DNA of 64,000 nucleotides from Candidatus Opimibacter iunctus (lineage in GTDB: Bacteria > Bacteroidota > Bacteroidia > Chitinophagales > Saprospiraceae), in assembly GCA_016716665.1 (NCBI GenBank), contig JADJVH010000010.1:1-64000 (forward strand), read 5' to 3'. Below are positions 35,630 to 46,900 of the stretch, piece by piece (position 1 is the stretch's first letter; each line of letters opens with the position of its first letter). Made by a program: the position numbers and the translations under genes. The notes beneath the pieces are model-generated. The model saw nothing but the letters and a program-made list of their open reading frames with translations. It was not told the origin of the DNA and did not search any database.

Positions 35630-36586
35630 CTAATACCTGGTTCCCATTGTTTCCGATGGCATAGCGCTTTGAATAACCGCCAGATCAGTTTTAGTCAGTT
35701 CAACCTCAAATGCACCCATGTTCTCTTCCAGTCGGTTAATATTTCTAGTACCTGGAATAGCTATGATTTCATCGTTTTGACTCAATACCCATGCAAGGGC
35801 CACTTGCGCCTTGGAGGCTTCTTTATCCTGGGCGATTTGATCAAGAACCTGAACAAACTTTAAATTTTCACTTATAGCTTCGTCTGTAAAGCGCGGGAGT
35901 GTAAGACGCCAATCATTTGTTTCCAAATCAGCCCGGCTTCTGATCGCACCTGTTAAGAATCCCCTTCCCAATGGACTGTATGCCACAAAGGTGATACCGA
36001 GTTCCTTACAAACATCAAAAATCTCTTCTTCAGGTTCACGGCTCCATAAGGAATACTCTGACTGAAGAGCTGAAATTGGGTGAACGGCATGCGCCCTGCG
36101 AAGCGTCTCTGCATTAACTTCAGAAAGACCTATATATTTTACCTTTCCCTTTTGGACCAAATCCCCCATTGCCCCCACAATTTCTTCAATTTCCACTTTA
36201 GGATCCTTTCGATGCATGTAATACAAATCAATTGCTTCAACACCTAGATTTAGAAGACTCTGGTCGCAAGCTTGTCTAATGTATTCCGGCTTTCCGTTAA
36301 GTCCCAGATATTCACCATTGGGTCCCCTCATTACAGCAAATTTGGTAGCTACATAGATCTCATTCCACCGCCCTTTAAATGCTTTTCCAAGTAATTGTTC
36401 ATTCGCTCCCCAACCATACATATCAGCAGTGTCGAAAAAATTGACTCCTAGATCCATGGCTTTATGCAGTGTGTTTATGGATTCTTTTTCATCAAAGGAT
36501 CCATAAAATTCTGACATACCCATACAACCAAGTCCTATTCTATTGACTAGGAGCGTACTATGTCCCAATGTTGTTGTTTGTTTCAC
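35630..36586 (-). CDS. Aldo/keto reductase
   Basis: A 318-residue cytosolic NADPH-dependent oxidoreductase of the AKR superfamily (IolS/YhdN-like group). The catalytic Asp/Tyr pair lies in FFDTADMYGWGANE, the Lys in VATKFA, and the His in DLYYMHRKDP. Cofactor-binding segments include VAYSPLGRGFLTG and AIPGTRNINRLEEN. The substrate is unknown. It stands alone, between a T9SS gene terminator and an AT-rich patch. Confidence 0.92.
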   Translation of the reverse strand: MKQTTTLGHSTLLVNRIGLGCMGMSEFYGSFDEKESINTLHKAMDLGVNFFDTADMYGWGANEQLLGKAFKGRWNEIYVATKFAVMRGPNGEYLGLNGKPEYIRQACDQSLLNLGVEAIDLYYMHRKDPKVEIEEIVGAMGDLVQKGKVKYIGLSEVNAETLRRAHAVHPISALQSEYSLWSREPEEEIFDVCKELGITFVAYSPLGRGFLTGAIRSRADLETNDWRLTLPRFTDEAISENLKFVQVLDQIAQDKEASKAQVALAWVLSQNDEIIAIPGTRNINRLEENMGAFEVELTKTDLAVIQSAMPSETMGTRY

Positions 36587-36663
36587 TGGTTCTATGTTTT
36601 AAAAAAGTATTATCTGTCATTTCTTATGTCGGATAGATAATACATGTTCGTCTATATGCTTAA

Positions 36664-36795
36664 TGCTAACGTTTTTGAGCTTGGCGAAGGTGGGGCAATC
36701 GAAAAACAAATGTTCAATTAAGCACCAAAACTCATTAGAAGTACAATGTTCAAATTTAGTACAAAAGCTTTACTTTTCGCAAACTCATGTTAGCA
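36664..36795 (-). repeat. attC-like imperfect palindrome downstream of the DUF2004 gene
   Basis: A region of about 132 bp whose ends are perfect complements (TGCTAAC at 36664-36670 and GTTAGCA at 36789-36795). It has further complementary inner boxes (GAGCTTGGCGAAGG against TTCGCAAACTC) and an internal near-repeat CAAATGTTCAA / CAATGTTCAAA. It follows the DUF2004 stop codon by about 15 nt, the place of an attC site in an integron cassette. The core does not fit GTTRRRY exactly. Confidence 0.4.
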
Positions 36796-36810
36796 GAAGT
36801 TATTTTAGTA

Positions 36811-37395
36811 TTAGCTTTCCATCGTAATATAGTTCAACTTACCATCTTTGTCTGTTGTGACTACTACTAAATATTGCGTTATGTCTTTACCGATAGAATA
36901 ATCAAATGTTGTCAGATATTCTTCATTGTCAGGATATAAACCGAGTCTGACTAAAGTTAATTTTTTCAAAAGTTGTCTTTCTGGATTAATTGAAGTGTCG
37001 GTTTTGTCAATTAAAAGATTCAGTTCTTCGTCGTCAAACTGTTCTAAATGATTCTTTAAATAAGGCTTTACAGTATCTCCATCAACGTCATTATAATCAT
37101 TATTAATATAAATTTTATTCTGGTTGTCTAATTTTTCAATATTATCTAAAACATTCTTTAAACTTGCCATTTTTAATTTGTCGGCACTTGAATTGTCAAA
37201 GTTTAAATCAATACTAATTTCTTGTCCATTTATTGTAGTTGAACTCTCATAATAATCTTCAAGTGAATTAACGTCTAACTGTCCAAAATAAGGCAAGACT
37301 ATGTATTCAGGCAATGTATTTTCTAATTTTTTATTGCCAAAACTCTTTTCTGCTTTATTATCCTTATTTTTTTTGAAGAAGTCAAAAAATCCCAT
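36811..37395 (-). CDS. DUF2004 family protein
   Basis: A 194-residue cytosolic protein. The N-terminus is charged (MGFFDFFKKNKDNKAEK) and the core shows VLPYFGQLDVNSLEDYYESS and INGQEISIDLNFD, the pattern of DUF2004 proteins. These are often found beside toxin or immunity genes; the function is unknown. The gene is clearly more AT-rich than its neighbours. An inverted repeat (CGTTAAT / ATTAACG) lies upstream near 37409-37447 and a large attC-like palindrome lies directly downstream, so it may have been acquired as a single-gene cassette. Confidence 0.65.
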   Translation of the reverse strand: MGFFDFFKKNKDNKAEKSFGNKKLENTLPEYIVLPYFGQLDVNSLEDYYESSTTINGQEISIDLNFDNSSADKLKMASLKNVLDNIEKLDNQNKIYINNDYNDVDGDTVKPYLKNHLEQFDDEELNLLIDKTDTSINPERQLLKKLTLVRLGLYPDNEEYLTTFDYSIGKDITQYLVVVTTDKDGKLNYITMES

Positions 37396-37526
37396 ATGTT
37401 TTTTGTTTTCGTTAATTGCAATGTGTCGTTATAAAATTTATATTAACGCTCAAGGATGCTCGTAGGCAGGCCGTCTGAGTTGAGGCTGTCTCTGGGTATC
37501 CTTTGTCCAAATTTATCTCTTCATTC

Positions 37527-38069
37527 TCAATGTTGATAGCCCTGCTTATGAGCATCCGATGTTGTAGGCATATTTTCTTGCAGTTCATCAAATTGCTTTA
37601 CCCAGTCATTAGCCTCTTTCTTCACAATTTGATCAATATTTGAAATGGTAGCTCCTTTATAATACAAATTTACACCAATGTCATCCAACTCATTCCACCC
37701 ATGATAGAGAAGGTAAAATGTAATTAATCCGTATTTATATTCAGTTTTCACACATAAATCAGCCAATTGTTTTAACTGATTGCGTACTGAGTGCTCATTA
37801 ATTATTTCCTTAAGGTGATATCTTGCTTTTCGAAGTTTAGCCCTTGTTCCTGTGAATTCCGACAAATGGAGGTCAGCAAGTGCAGCGGTGACGTAAGGTC
37901 TGATTTCAAACGGATCAACTGGCTTTGAGAAGGAGGCAAGTATCAATATATTTTCTGATTCTATTCCAATTGCCATCAAATTGTGAGACCAGTCTATCGC
38001 TATGTCGTAGTCAAATAATTCAATTGCCAAATGACATTGTAGTAGTTCGGTTAGATTACTTGACTCCAT
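37527..38069 (-). CDS. Hypothetical protein, AT-rich patch
   Basis: A 180-residue protein that I do not recognise. It is soluble and mostly helical, with an Asp/Trp-containing N-terminal segment (DYDIAIDWSHNLM), a central basic helix (RAKLRKARYHLKEI), no signal peptide and no membrane segment. Composition matches the AT-rich DUF2004 gene next to it, so both may share an origin. There is no clear promoter or partner. Confidence 0.55.
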   Translation of the reverse strand: MESSNLTELLQCHLAIELFDYDIAIDWSHNLMAIGIESENILILASFSKPVDPFEIRPYVTAALADLHLSEFTGTRAKLRKARYHLKEIINEHSVRNQLKQLADLCVKTEYKYGLITFYLLYHGWNELDDIGVNLYYKGATISNIDQIVKKEANDWVKQFDELQENMPTTSDAHKQGYQH

Positions 38070-38206
38070 ACATTTCTTATTTGCCTACAACTTGTTTATA
38101 CCTGCAACTCCCCACCCCACAAACGTTTACAAACACCTATGTACGCTTATTTACGTTTACTTATGTTTACTTACGAAAATAATGAAACGTACCCATCTTC
38201 AACCTG

Positions 38207-39625
38207 CTACTCTTCCTGCCCGGCCTTTACACCTAATGTTCCCAGCACCCTGACCATTACCTCCTCCGGACTCCACGCCTCATCATCATGCGTCACCCCA
38301 AGTCTTACGAGCATCAGGTCCATTGATGGAATACCTACAACCCACTGCCCCTGGAAGCCCCTGAACATATACGTATCTGATGGCAGTCCCGGTAGCTTGC
38401 GATCAGCAGGCACGGTAGCAGCATTGAGCCATATCTGGGCACCATAGCATGCATTAGTGGCTTGCGGCGCAGGAGTAAGGGCATACTTGACCCAACCCAC
38501 AGGCAGGATCTGCTCACCTTTCCATATTCCATTGTCCATGTAAAGCTTACAAACCCGAAGCCAGTCCCGTGCACTCATGTAGAGATAGCTCGAGCCCACA
38601 AACGCATCAGACTCATCATGCTCAAACACCGCAGTTGTGATGCCAAGTTTGTTGAAAAACTCTTCATAGGCCAGGAAATGTATTGCTGCAGGAGTCCCAC
38701 CAATACGTTCGTAAAGGATGTCAGCGAGCAGGTTGGTAGTGCCACTGGAATATGCCCATCGCTCACCAGGTCGTGTCGCCGGCGGATGTGCTGCTGCAAA
38801 GGCCCCCATGTCAGCAGATTCATACAGCATCTTAGTCGCATCGGCGAGCGGGGCATAGTCTTCTTCAAAATCAAGGCCACTCTCCATGCGCAGGAGATGA
38901 TTGATGGTGATTCCCTTTCGCCAGTCACCTGCCCATTGCGGCAAGCCAATAGGCACTGTGATATCCAGGCCATGTTTTTTCACCATCACTCCAGTAAGAG
39001 ATCCCGTAACACTCTTGGCGGCAGACCATCCCAGTAGCGAAGTGTTTTCATCGACTCCTTCTGCATAACGCTCTCCAATGATGCGCCCCTTCCAGGCTAC
39101 TACAAGTGCAAGTGTATTACTGCGCTTAGCAGGATCGTCTGTGTGCTCCTGCATCGCTTCATCAAGAATGCTGTCGATTGCAGACCAGTTGATCGCTTCC
39201 TGTATGCTATCCCTGCTGACCATATTTCCATCAGGCCATAACGCATTCAGGGTATCCATTGAAGCTGTGAGTACATGCGGCATGTCATGCGCGCTATGCA
39301 ATTCTTCAGCAGTCTTGTTGACCAGCAATGTGCATCCGCATCCCTCACGCCACACCGCCGTCCGCGGCCGCAGGAAGCCCAGGAAGCGAGCTGTCACTTC
39401 CTTTTTATCCCTGATGATCTCAGGTACAACCATCCTGAACAGCACATGCGTGGGTTCGACATAAAGCTCCATTCCTTTCTCAGGATCGAGCCCCGATGTA
39501 TACGTCAGCGAACAGAGATATTTAGCCGTGTACCCATTAGCCTCCGGCGCGATGCGCCAGAGGAATCCGGCCACTGCGACGAGCAGGATGAATAGGGTGT
39601 AGAGGAGGATCCGTTTCAATTTCAT
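38207..39625 (-). CDS. Membrane-anchored serine hydrolase (beta-lactamase/class C family)
   Basis: About 470 residues from the ATG at 39625. One N-terminal transmembrane segment (RILLYTLFILLVAVAGFLW) is followed by an extracytoplasmic beta-lactamase-type domain. The S-x-x-K motif is GWSAAKSVTGS, the Tyr motif is in WAYSSGTTNLLADIL, and the third motif is likely near FRGFQGQWV. It likely acts as an esterase, D-aminopeptidase or penicillin-binding-like enzyme rather than a true resistance enzyme. An in-frame ATG 57 codons upstream is rejected because the extension runs through the cruciform repeat. Confidence 0.85.
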   Translation of the reverse strand: MKLKRILLYTLFILLVAVAGFLWRIAPEANGYTAKYLCSLTYTSGLDPEKGMELYVEPTHVLFRMVVPEIIRDKKEVTARFLGFLRPRTAVWREGCGCTLLVNKTAEELHSAHDMPHVLTASMDTLNALWPDGNMVSRDSIQEAINWSAIDSILDEAMQEHTDDPAKRSNTLALVVAWKGRIIGERYAEGVDENTSLLGWSAAKSVTGSLTGVMVKKHGLDITVPIGLPQWAGDWRKGITINHLLRMESGLDFEEDYAPLADATKMLYESADMGAFAAAHPPATRPGERWAYSSGTTNLLADILYERIGGTPAAIHFLAYEEFFNKLGITTAVFEHDESDAFVGSSYLYMSARDWLRVCKLYMDNGIWKGEQILPVGWVKYALTPAPQATNACYGAQIWLNAATVPADRKLPGLPSDTYMFRGFQGQWVVGIPSMDLMLVRLGVTHDDEAWSPEEVMVRVLGTLGVKAGQEE

Positions 39626-40032
39626 ATCAATGTGAAAGATAAAACCAAAGATGCTCTTTTTACCTCCTTTAAGGCTGGCATTTATAAACAGTCTATAGAA
39701 GAGGCCGTGGCAGGAGTTTGCTCCTGCCACCATAGGAGAACCAATAAAGAATCTTAATTGGAATTCTGATAGGAATTCATGTGGTGGCAGGAGCAAACTC
39801 CTGCCACGGCCCTCTTTTTTATACCGGCCTGCGGCCGCTATGTATGGCAGTTAATCAGACGAACTTTTTTTACCCCCTTTAGGGGGCTAGGGGGCAAAAC
39901 TGACTCAACTTTGTTTATCTATAGCGGCCTGCGACCGCTATGTATAATCATGCCAAGCCTAGTCCCCTTTGCTCCTTTGCTCCCTTGCCCCTTTGCTCCT
40001 TGCTCTATGCCCTATGCCTTGCCTTATGCTCA
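39626..40032. other. Intergenic region with repeats, no gene
   Basis: About 400 bp. It holds cruciform element C, a polypurine/polypyrimidine stretch (accccctttagggggctaggggg near 39873), a second GC mini-hairpin (AGCGGCCTGCGACCGCT, 39922-39938), and a run of short tandem words (tttgctcc/cccttgcc, 39965-40020). Frames reading through it have no protein-like content. Confidence 0.5.
39701..39840. repeat. Intergenic cruciform element, copy C
   Basis: Two inverted palindromic arms, each GTGGCAGGAG-N4-CTCCTGCCAC (39707-39730 and 39784-39807), flank a spacer of about 53 nt with ATTGGAATTC / AGGAATTC words. They are followed by the GC mini-hairpin CGGCCTGCGGCCG. The architecture matches copies A and B (GGAG-loop-CTCC arms, ATTCC-rich spacer, CGGCC-GGCCG tail), but the stem sequence is different. 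Confidence 0.65.
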
Positions 40033-40773
40033 TCATTTCCCGGAAGCCCAGACAACACCCTGCCGCACATGCTCAAGAAATAAAGTATCCCTGTAACTCT
40101 CCACCGTATGTCCCAGCGCAGTATAAAATGACCTGCCCCCATCAAGGGTTTGATACCATGACATTGGATGGTTAGACCCCTTTTCACCACCTTTATATGT
40201 TGCCTCATCAATCGTGAGCAATACATTGACACCGGTTGGAGCTTGCTTAAAATTATACCATTCATCAGTACGCGTCCAACGCTCAGGGAGGTGCTTGCAG
40301 GAGAGATGCGATGTATCCACCTTGATCAATGCCGCAGGCTGGATATCCGGGTGACTCGAAAAATACGCACCGACTAACCTGCCATACCATGGCCAGTCAT
40401 ACTCGGTATCTGATGCCGCATGCACACCTACAAAACCTTTGCCCGATTTGATATAATTTTCAAAAACCACTTGCTGCGTACTATCCAGCACATTGCCTGT
40501 GGTCTGAAAAAACATCACCGCATCATAGTCTTTCAGCTTTGAAGCAGTGAAGACTGAAGAGTCTTCTGTAATCGTAGTGACGATACCGTACTTGCTGAAA
40601 TAGGACTGAAGCGCCTTACTTCCCGGCTCTATGCACTCATGGCGGTAAGCCTTGGTCTTGCTGTAGATCAATACATTGACAGGTGTTGCTTTTGGTGGTG
40701 CGTCACCCTTTTTACATGATATAAGAGATGTAAGAAGGAGGGCAGCTATGCAAATTTTCTTTAATGGGTTCAT
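40033..40773 (-). CDS. ThuA domain lipoprotein
   Basis: About 246 residues. The N-terminus is a lipoprotein signal (ICIAALLLTSLISC-KKGD). The rest is a ThuA domain (glutamine-amidotransferase-like fold), with VLIYSKTKAYRHECIEPG, YDAVMFFQTTGNVLD, GFVGVHAASDTEYDWPWYGRLVGAYF and HPMSWYQTLDGGRSFYTALGHT. ThuA proteins are linked to trehalose and other sugar degradation, but the reaction is not settled. It is divergent from the giant PKD protein. The ATG at 40773 gives the lipoprotein signal; a start 13 codons upstream is less likely. Confidence 0.9.
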   Translation of the reverse strand: MNPLKKICIAALLLTSLISCKKGDAPPKATPVNVLIYSKTKAYRHECIEPGSKALQSYFSKYGIVTTITEDSSVFTASKLKDYDAVMFFQTTGNVLDSTQQVVFENYIKSGKGFVGVHAASDTEYDWPWYGRLVGAYFSSHPDIQPAALIKVDTSHLSCKHLPERWTRTDEWYNFKQAPTGVNVLLTIDEATYKGGEKGSNHPMSWYQTLDGGRSFYTALGHTVESYRDTLFLEHVRQGVVWASGK

Positions 40774-40964
40774 AATGCTGTATTGTATTCGCAAAATACT
40801 AATTTGTCCCAAGCCTGCAGTAAACCAGGCCTGCCATCTTGCTTCCTGATATGAGATACCATAAAGATGTGGTCTAAATTAACGCCATACGGTTCCCCTG
40901 AGGCAGCATCCCCATACCCTCCTGTATCTCCTCTTGAGTATCTTTATGACAATTTACCCCTGCT
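40774..40964. promoter_or_regulatory. Divergent promoter region of ThuA lipoprotein and PKD protein
   Basis: It contains a perfect 9-bp inverted repeat, CATAAAGAT (40860-40868) and ATCTTTATG (40940-40948). The right arm overlaps a near-consensus -7 box TATCTTTA (40939-40946), 18 nt before the ATG of the PKD protein. Confidence 0.35.
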
Positions 40965-43900
40965 ATGCGTACACGATTCCATCACATATTATTGATCGCT
41001 TTCCTTGCCTGGTATTCAACACCTGCTTATAGCCAGTTTTATGAAATATTTGGCCCCCAGGATATCACACTCTGCACCCAGGAGACCAATTTCTATGCTA
41101 TCGAGACCAGTGCACAATTAGTCAGGACGACCTGGACGATTGTACCGAACGCCAGTGCTGCTATTGTTTTTCGGATTTGACAACTGCCACCGTCCAGTTT
41201 TATGCTCCCGGGACGTATATCCTTATTGCAAGTTCACTGACGGTCAACCAGGATTCGCTGACAGATAGCCTGATGATCTATGTCAATGGGATCACTACCC
41301 CTCCTGAAGTCCTCGGATGCTTTGAAGCAAGTGACTCCACCAACTGTCGCAGGGTATGCGCGTTTTCGCAGACCACCATCGTCTTTCCAGCCGGCAGCAA
41401 TGCGCAATGGCAGGTGACCGGAGCGCAATCCTATACCCAAAACGGCCCTTCTTCAATTGAAATCACATGGGGTGCAGGCGGGCCGGGGTCTGTATCTATT
41501 TACAACCAGGGATGCGATAGCTATTTATGTTTTGAAATCCTCCCACAACCGGTTGCAGATTTTATCACCTCTCCAGTGGCTGTCGCAGAGACCCTGACCG
41601 TCTGTAAAAACCAGGAAGTCTATTTTGAAAATCTTTCTGTCAATGGCCTTAGCTACCTGTGGCAATTTGGAGATGGCAATCAAAGTAATGGATATGATGC
41701 CTCACACACCTATACTGCAGAAGGCTTCTATACCGTCACGCTGACGGCCAATAGTGTATGCAATTGTACTGCCGAAAAACAACTGGTCATTGAAGTGTTA
41801 CCTGCACCAGCTCCTACGCTGGACTGTGTCAACAGCGTGTGCCCTGAGACCAGGCAACGCTATACCGTGACTCCGGCAGGCTGTGCGCAATATGCGTGGT
41901 CGGTATCTTCCAATGGCACGATTGTCAATGGAGGTGAACTGACCGATGATTTTATTGAAGTCATTTGGCATGAAGGCCCGGATGGATTTATCCAATTGTC
42001 TGTCAGCGGATGTGCGACGGCCTATTGTTCCTTTACCAATACCTTTCGCGTACCTATCATCTCTCCCGAAGGACCGATCGAAGGTGATGCGAGTGTATGC
42101 TCAGGTGAAATCACGACATATACTGCCCCATACTTTCCGGGCACACAATACAATTGGCAGGTCGGGCCCTCAGGAACGATTCTCGGAGGCCAGAATACAA
42201 ATGGAGTAACGGTGCGCTGGGATAATGTGAACAATCCAGTTTCAACCAGTGTAGAAGTGTATTACAACAATTGTTTCCTGGAATGTGATGGACAGGATTT
42301 TATAAATGTTGCCATCACACCCGAAATCAGGCTGACAGGAGATATTCAGGTCTGTCAAAATGAGACCGCGACTGTCATGGCAGAGGCTGGATTCAATGTC
42401 TTTTCACCTGTCAATGTCAGATGGCACGTTGAAGATGCCGCGGGAAATACCATTTACACTGCCCCAGGACTTAGCTCTTTATTCACGTATACCTTTAACA
42501 CCACTCCGGGACTCTATAGCATAGTGGCCACGAATAGTGCTTTTGGATATTGTACATCATCTATTGAACAGTCCATTCTGGTCACCGCCATTCCGGATGT
42601 ACCGTTGGGCATACTCGGCGAACAAAAAATATGTCCGGGGCAACCTTATGGTTATACCATTGAAAGTGCTGGCAACTTCGCTACGCAATGGGTGATCACT
42701 GATGGGGGTTCGACTTATAACTACACAGGGGGAACATGCCAACACACTTTTGGGCCGGTCCCACCCTATATAGTCACAGCCAATCATGCAGATATTCAAT
42801 TCCAGGGATGTGTTTCTGCTTCTATTTCACTCGTCCTCGGCACTGCAGCTGATCTCAGCATCATCGGTCCGGATGAAGTGTGCTTCAATGAAATAGATTC
42901 CTTCACCACCGGTTTTATCAGTGGCGCAGATTATACCTGGGAGGTGATCCCTGCTGATCATGGTGAAATCAGAAGGAGTGACCTCAACAAGGTCGAAGTG
43001 TTCTGGACGCAAGCTGGCAATGCCACGCTGAGGCTGCATGCATGTGGCGTCAGTATTGACAAAGCTATCCTGGTGCATGTATTGCCTGCCTTCAATGTGG
43101 TCGGACCGCTTGCTGCGTGCGCAAATGAATTGGTCGCGCTGGCCACAGATCAACCTCTCCTCCCACACATCTGGGTAGATGAAAACCAAGCCATCATCGG
43201 TATCCAAAACAACATACAGTTACCTCCCGGATCATTCGGCGTACAGATTACAGATGCCTTTGGTTGTACAAACGAAAAGTCTTTTCAGGTCACTTCATAT
43301 CCTGCACCAGTTGTCCATTTGTCAAGTGCATACGAAGAAACCTATTGCACCAACATCCCCGGCGGTGTAGAAGTAGTAGCCAATACAGATGGGGCTGATT
43401 ACACGTATGAATGGTTCCTTGATGATGTGTCGATTGGACCAGGCGGTCCTGTGTACGCAGTTAATACCTTTGGCGCTTATCACGTAGAAGTCACCAATCA
43501 ATACGGTTGCAAGGCCGTTTCACAGAAAATTTCTTTCGCAGATTGTTGTGTATCACCCTGCGGAGCACCTATTCCTGGCCTACCAGGAGGCTGTGCAGTG
43601 CTATTCAATGATTTCAGCATTGTGCTATCTGAAACGGAATGCAATATCCATGAGTTCACACCGAACATTGTTGGTCTCACACCCGGCTCGATCAATTGGT
43701 TTATTCGCAGTAACAGTGAAGGATATATCGCAGTGGTCAATATGGACAACCTGAACTACACGTACCAGAAGCCAGGATATTATCATGTCACGATGACTGC
43801 GCTGCTCAATGGATTTCCTTATGACGCATCTACCTGCGGACATTTTGAGCAACTGACAGATACGGTTCGTGCAGTAGCGGATTTCAAACATGATGGCATT

Positions 43901-46900
43901 TGTGCTGCATCATCGATCGTCTTTGAAGATCTCACCACCTTTATTCCAGGCGAAACGATTGCTGCATGGAGCTGGAACTTTGACGATCCAGCAAGTGGCG
44001 GAGACAATACATCTTCCCTGCAGAATCCAACGCATATCTTCAATACTGCCGGCACCTATGAGGTCACCCTGGTTACAACCTTAACCAGTGGTTGCAGTAC
44101 TACCAAAAAACGGATGGTCACGATATCCGGTGGTCCGGTACTCAATCCTGTATATGACCCTCAGTATTGTGAGGCAGAAGCGATGTCCTTTCAGTTACCG
44201 GGCGATGTATATGATATCCTGTGGGGCTTTGGTGATCCAGCCAGTGGTACAGAAAACAGTGCCTTGACTGATTCGGTATTTCATACTTTCAATCTGCCCG
44301 GCTTCTACCCTATTACAGTGAGCGGAGCTGATATCAATGCCTGTGTCAGCCTGTCCACCTTTATGGTAGATATTGTAGCCAACACTTTGAGTGGGCTCAT
44401 TGACATAAACCCTGTCACGCCGCTATGCTCAGGTGATAGTGCTACCCTGACCGCGCCTGCGGGTGGTCTATCATGGTCGTGGAGCACAGCTGAATCAACT
44501 CCTCAGATTGTAGTGGATGAAAGCAATCAATACAATGTGCTGATTCGTGATCAATATAACTGCACCTACGCACCTCCTACTGTATTTGTGGAAGTATTTC
44601 CAAAGCCAGAAGTAATCATCAAGGCTCGTGAGATCTATGGGCCCAATGATTTTGGTCCATGGTCATCTTCATTACACATTTGCTATGGGACTGAATTCGA
44701 ATTATCCGCATTCTCCACAGGCAATGTTTCATACCATTGGTCAGATGGATCAGTGACACAGGTGATTCAGTTTACCAACGAAGGAGCAAATATTCCGCTT
44801 CCGGGACTTTATGAATATACAGTGACCACCACTGATCTCATCAGCAGTTGCCTCTCTGACACTTCGGCGATCACGCTTGAAATATTCGCACTGCCCAATG
44901 TACCTGTCATCAATATCACAAGTGGCTCGGGATGCAGTTTCAATCCGAATATCCTCCAGGTCATCAACCCACAGGCCGGCATCACCTATGTATGGTCTGA
45001 CGGCCAGGAGGGAACCTCCATCACTGCTGATCAGGCTGGTCCTTACATGGTCACTGCAGTCAATTCAAATGGTTGTTCATCTGAAAGCAATACGATCATC
45101 ATCAATGCATCCCTGCCTGTAGACCAGCTCCCTGGCGGTTGCTTTATAGCTTGCGATCCACTGACCGTCTGTCTGCCTCCATTTTCGGGGGTGGCATCTT
45201 ATACCATTTACCATGATGGAAATGTTTTCCTGAGTGGTGGAAATAACTGGCCCGCAAATTTTGTGATCACAGCAGATGGAAGCTATACCATTGAGGTCAC
45301 TAATTTCAATGGCTGCATAGCTGTTTCTGATCCTCTTGATGTAGTGCTGTACACTGGTGTGGGCAGTATCACTGTAGAGACCTGGCTTGACCAGGATGGT
45401 GATGGCATGATCAGTGGAGGTGATGCATTACTACCTGGCATTCCGGTTCAAATCGTTTCTGATGATGGACTCCAGATGGGAAGTACTGAAACCGTGCCAG
45501 GTGGTCAGTTTGTATTTCAGGATTATCCTGCTGCCAACTACCTCGCCCTGATCGATCGTACACTACTGTCCTCTCAATGGAAGGTGGTCATCGATAGTGT
45601 CACCACCCAGATTGCCACGTGTGATGATTCAGTAGTCGTATCCCTGTTGCTGATGCAAAACTGCACAGCTATCGGGCCGGATCAACTCTTTGAACTATGC
45701 CCTGGTGAATTGCTGACCCTGGGGGATAGTACATGGTCAGACACCGGAACCTATGTGATGCATATGAACAGTGTGGCCGGATGTGATTCTGTATTCCAGG
45801 TCTCTATCATTGCACCGGACAGTATTGATATCACAGGCGTGGTCTGGGTAGATGTCGATCATAGTGGCACGGTCACTCCTGCGGATACACTCGCACCTGG
45901 TATCACCCTGGTCCTCACCAGAACAAGTACCGGAACAACGGATGTTGGGGTTACTGACAATCTTGGGTCAGTGTTATGGAATACCACGCTAACCAACTAC
46001 ACCCTGGAGATTGATACCTCCCTATTGGCTGCATCATTCCTTCCGGTCATTTATGAAGCGACTATCGAGGATACCTTGTGTGGAGCAGTAACTATCAATC
46101 TTCTTATCAAGTCTGCATGCCCGACTGTATTTGTTATTCAACAGAATACGATATGCCCCGGAGATTCAGTCTTCATCGAAGGGCAGTGGATCAGCACTGC
46201 AGGGCAATATACATTTACACACAGTGATCCGGTCACCTTGTGTGATACCGTGATCGATGTGACGGTTACTGTGACAGAAGAAATCGTGATCCAATCCATG
46301 GTGGACTGGAATTGCATCACCTTAGGATCTGTAAGCCTGGATCTGTCCGGTGTCAGCCCATTCATGATTTCATGGAGCAATGGGGTCACCGGTGACACAT
46401 CGATTACAGGATTAGATCCGGGTGATTATTCGGTATTGATCACGGATGGTAATGGTTGCTCAGCCACTGATACATTCACTGTTGTGTCCTCACCAGTCTT
46501 GATGTTTGATGTGCCTTCATCCTATACTGTTCAGCTAGGCGATAGCGTGCTGATCAGTATCACCGGAGACATACAGACCCCGGGACTGACTTATGCATGG
46601 ACCCCGGCAGGCATCTTGTCTTGCCCCACTTGTCCATCTTCACAGGCTTATCCTATCCAGGATACCATTGTCACTATTGAGATCACCGATGCAGATAGTT
46701 GTGTTTATTTTCTTGAGACATCCATCATTGTCATCAATGATACTGTATCCCTGGATCAGATCTATGCCCCCAATGTCTTTTCACCAAACGGGGATGGCAT
46801 CAACGACTATTGGACGATCTTCAGCAAGCTGGATGATACCTATGTACATCAGATGGTCATCTTTGATCGCTGGGGCTCATTGGTATATGCTAAAGAAGCA

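Noticed and set aside
36664..36795. A confirmed integron attC site
   Set aside because: The terminal boxes are complementary, but TGCTAAC/GTTAGCA does not fit the RYYYAAC/GTTRRRY core consensus and no integrase is in the window; it is kept only as attC-like.
38207..39625. A beta-lactamase resistance gene
   Set aside because: The S-x-x-K and Tyr motifs fit the broad serine-hydrolase family, and the N-terminal membrane anchor and overall divergence do not point to a resistance enzyme.
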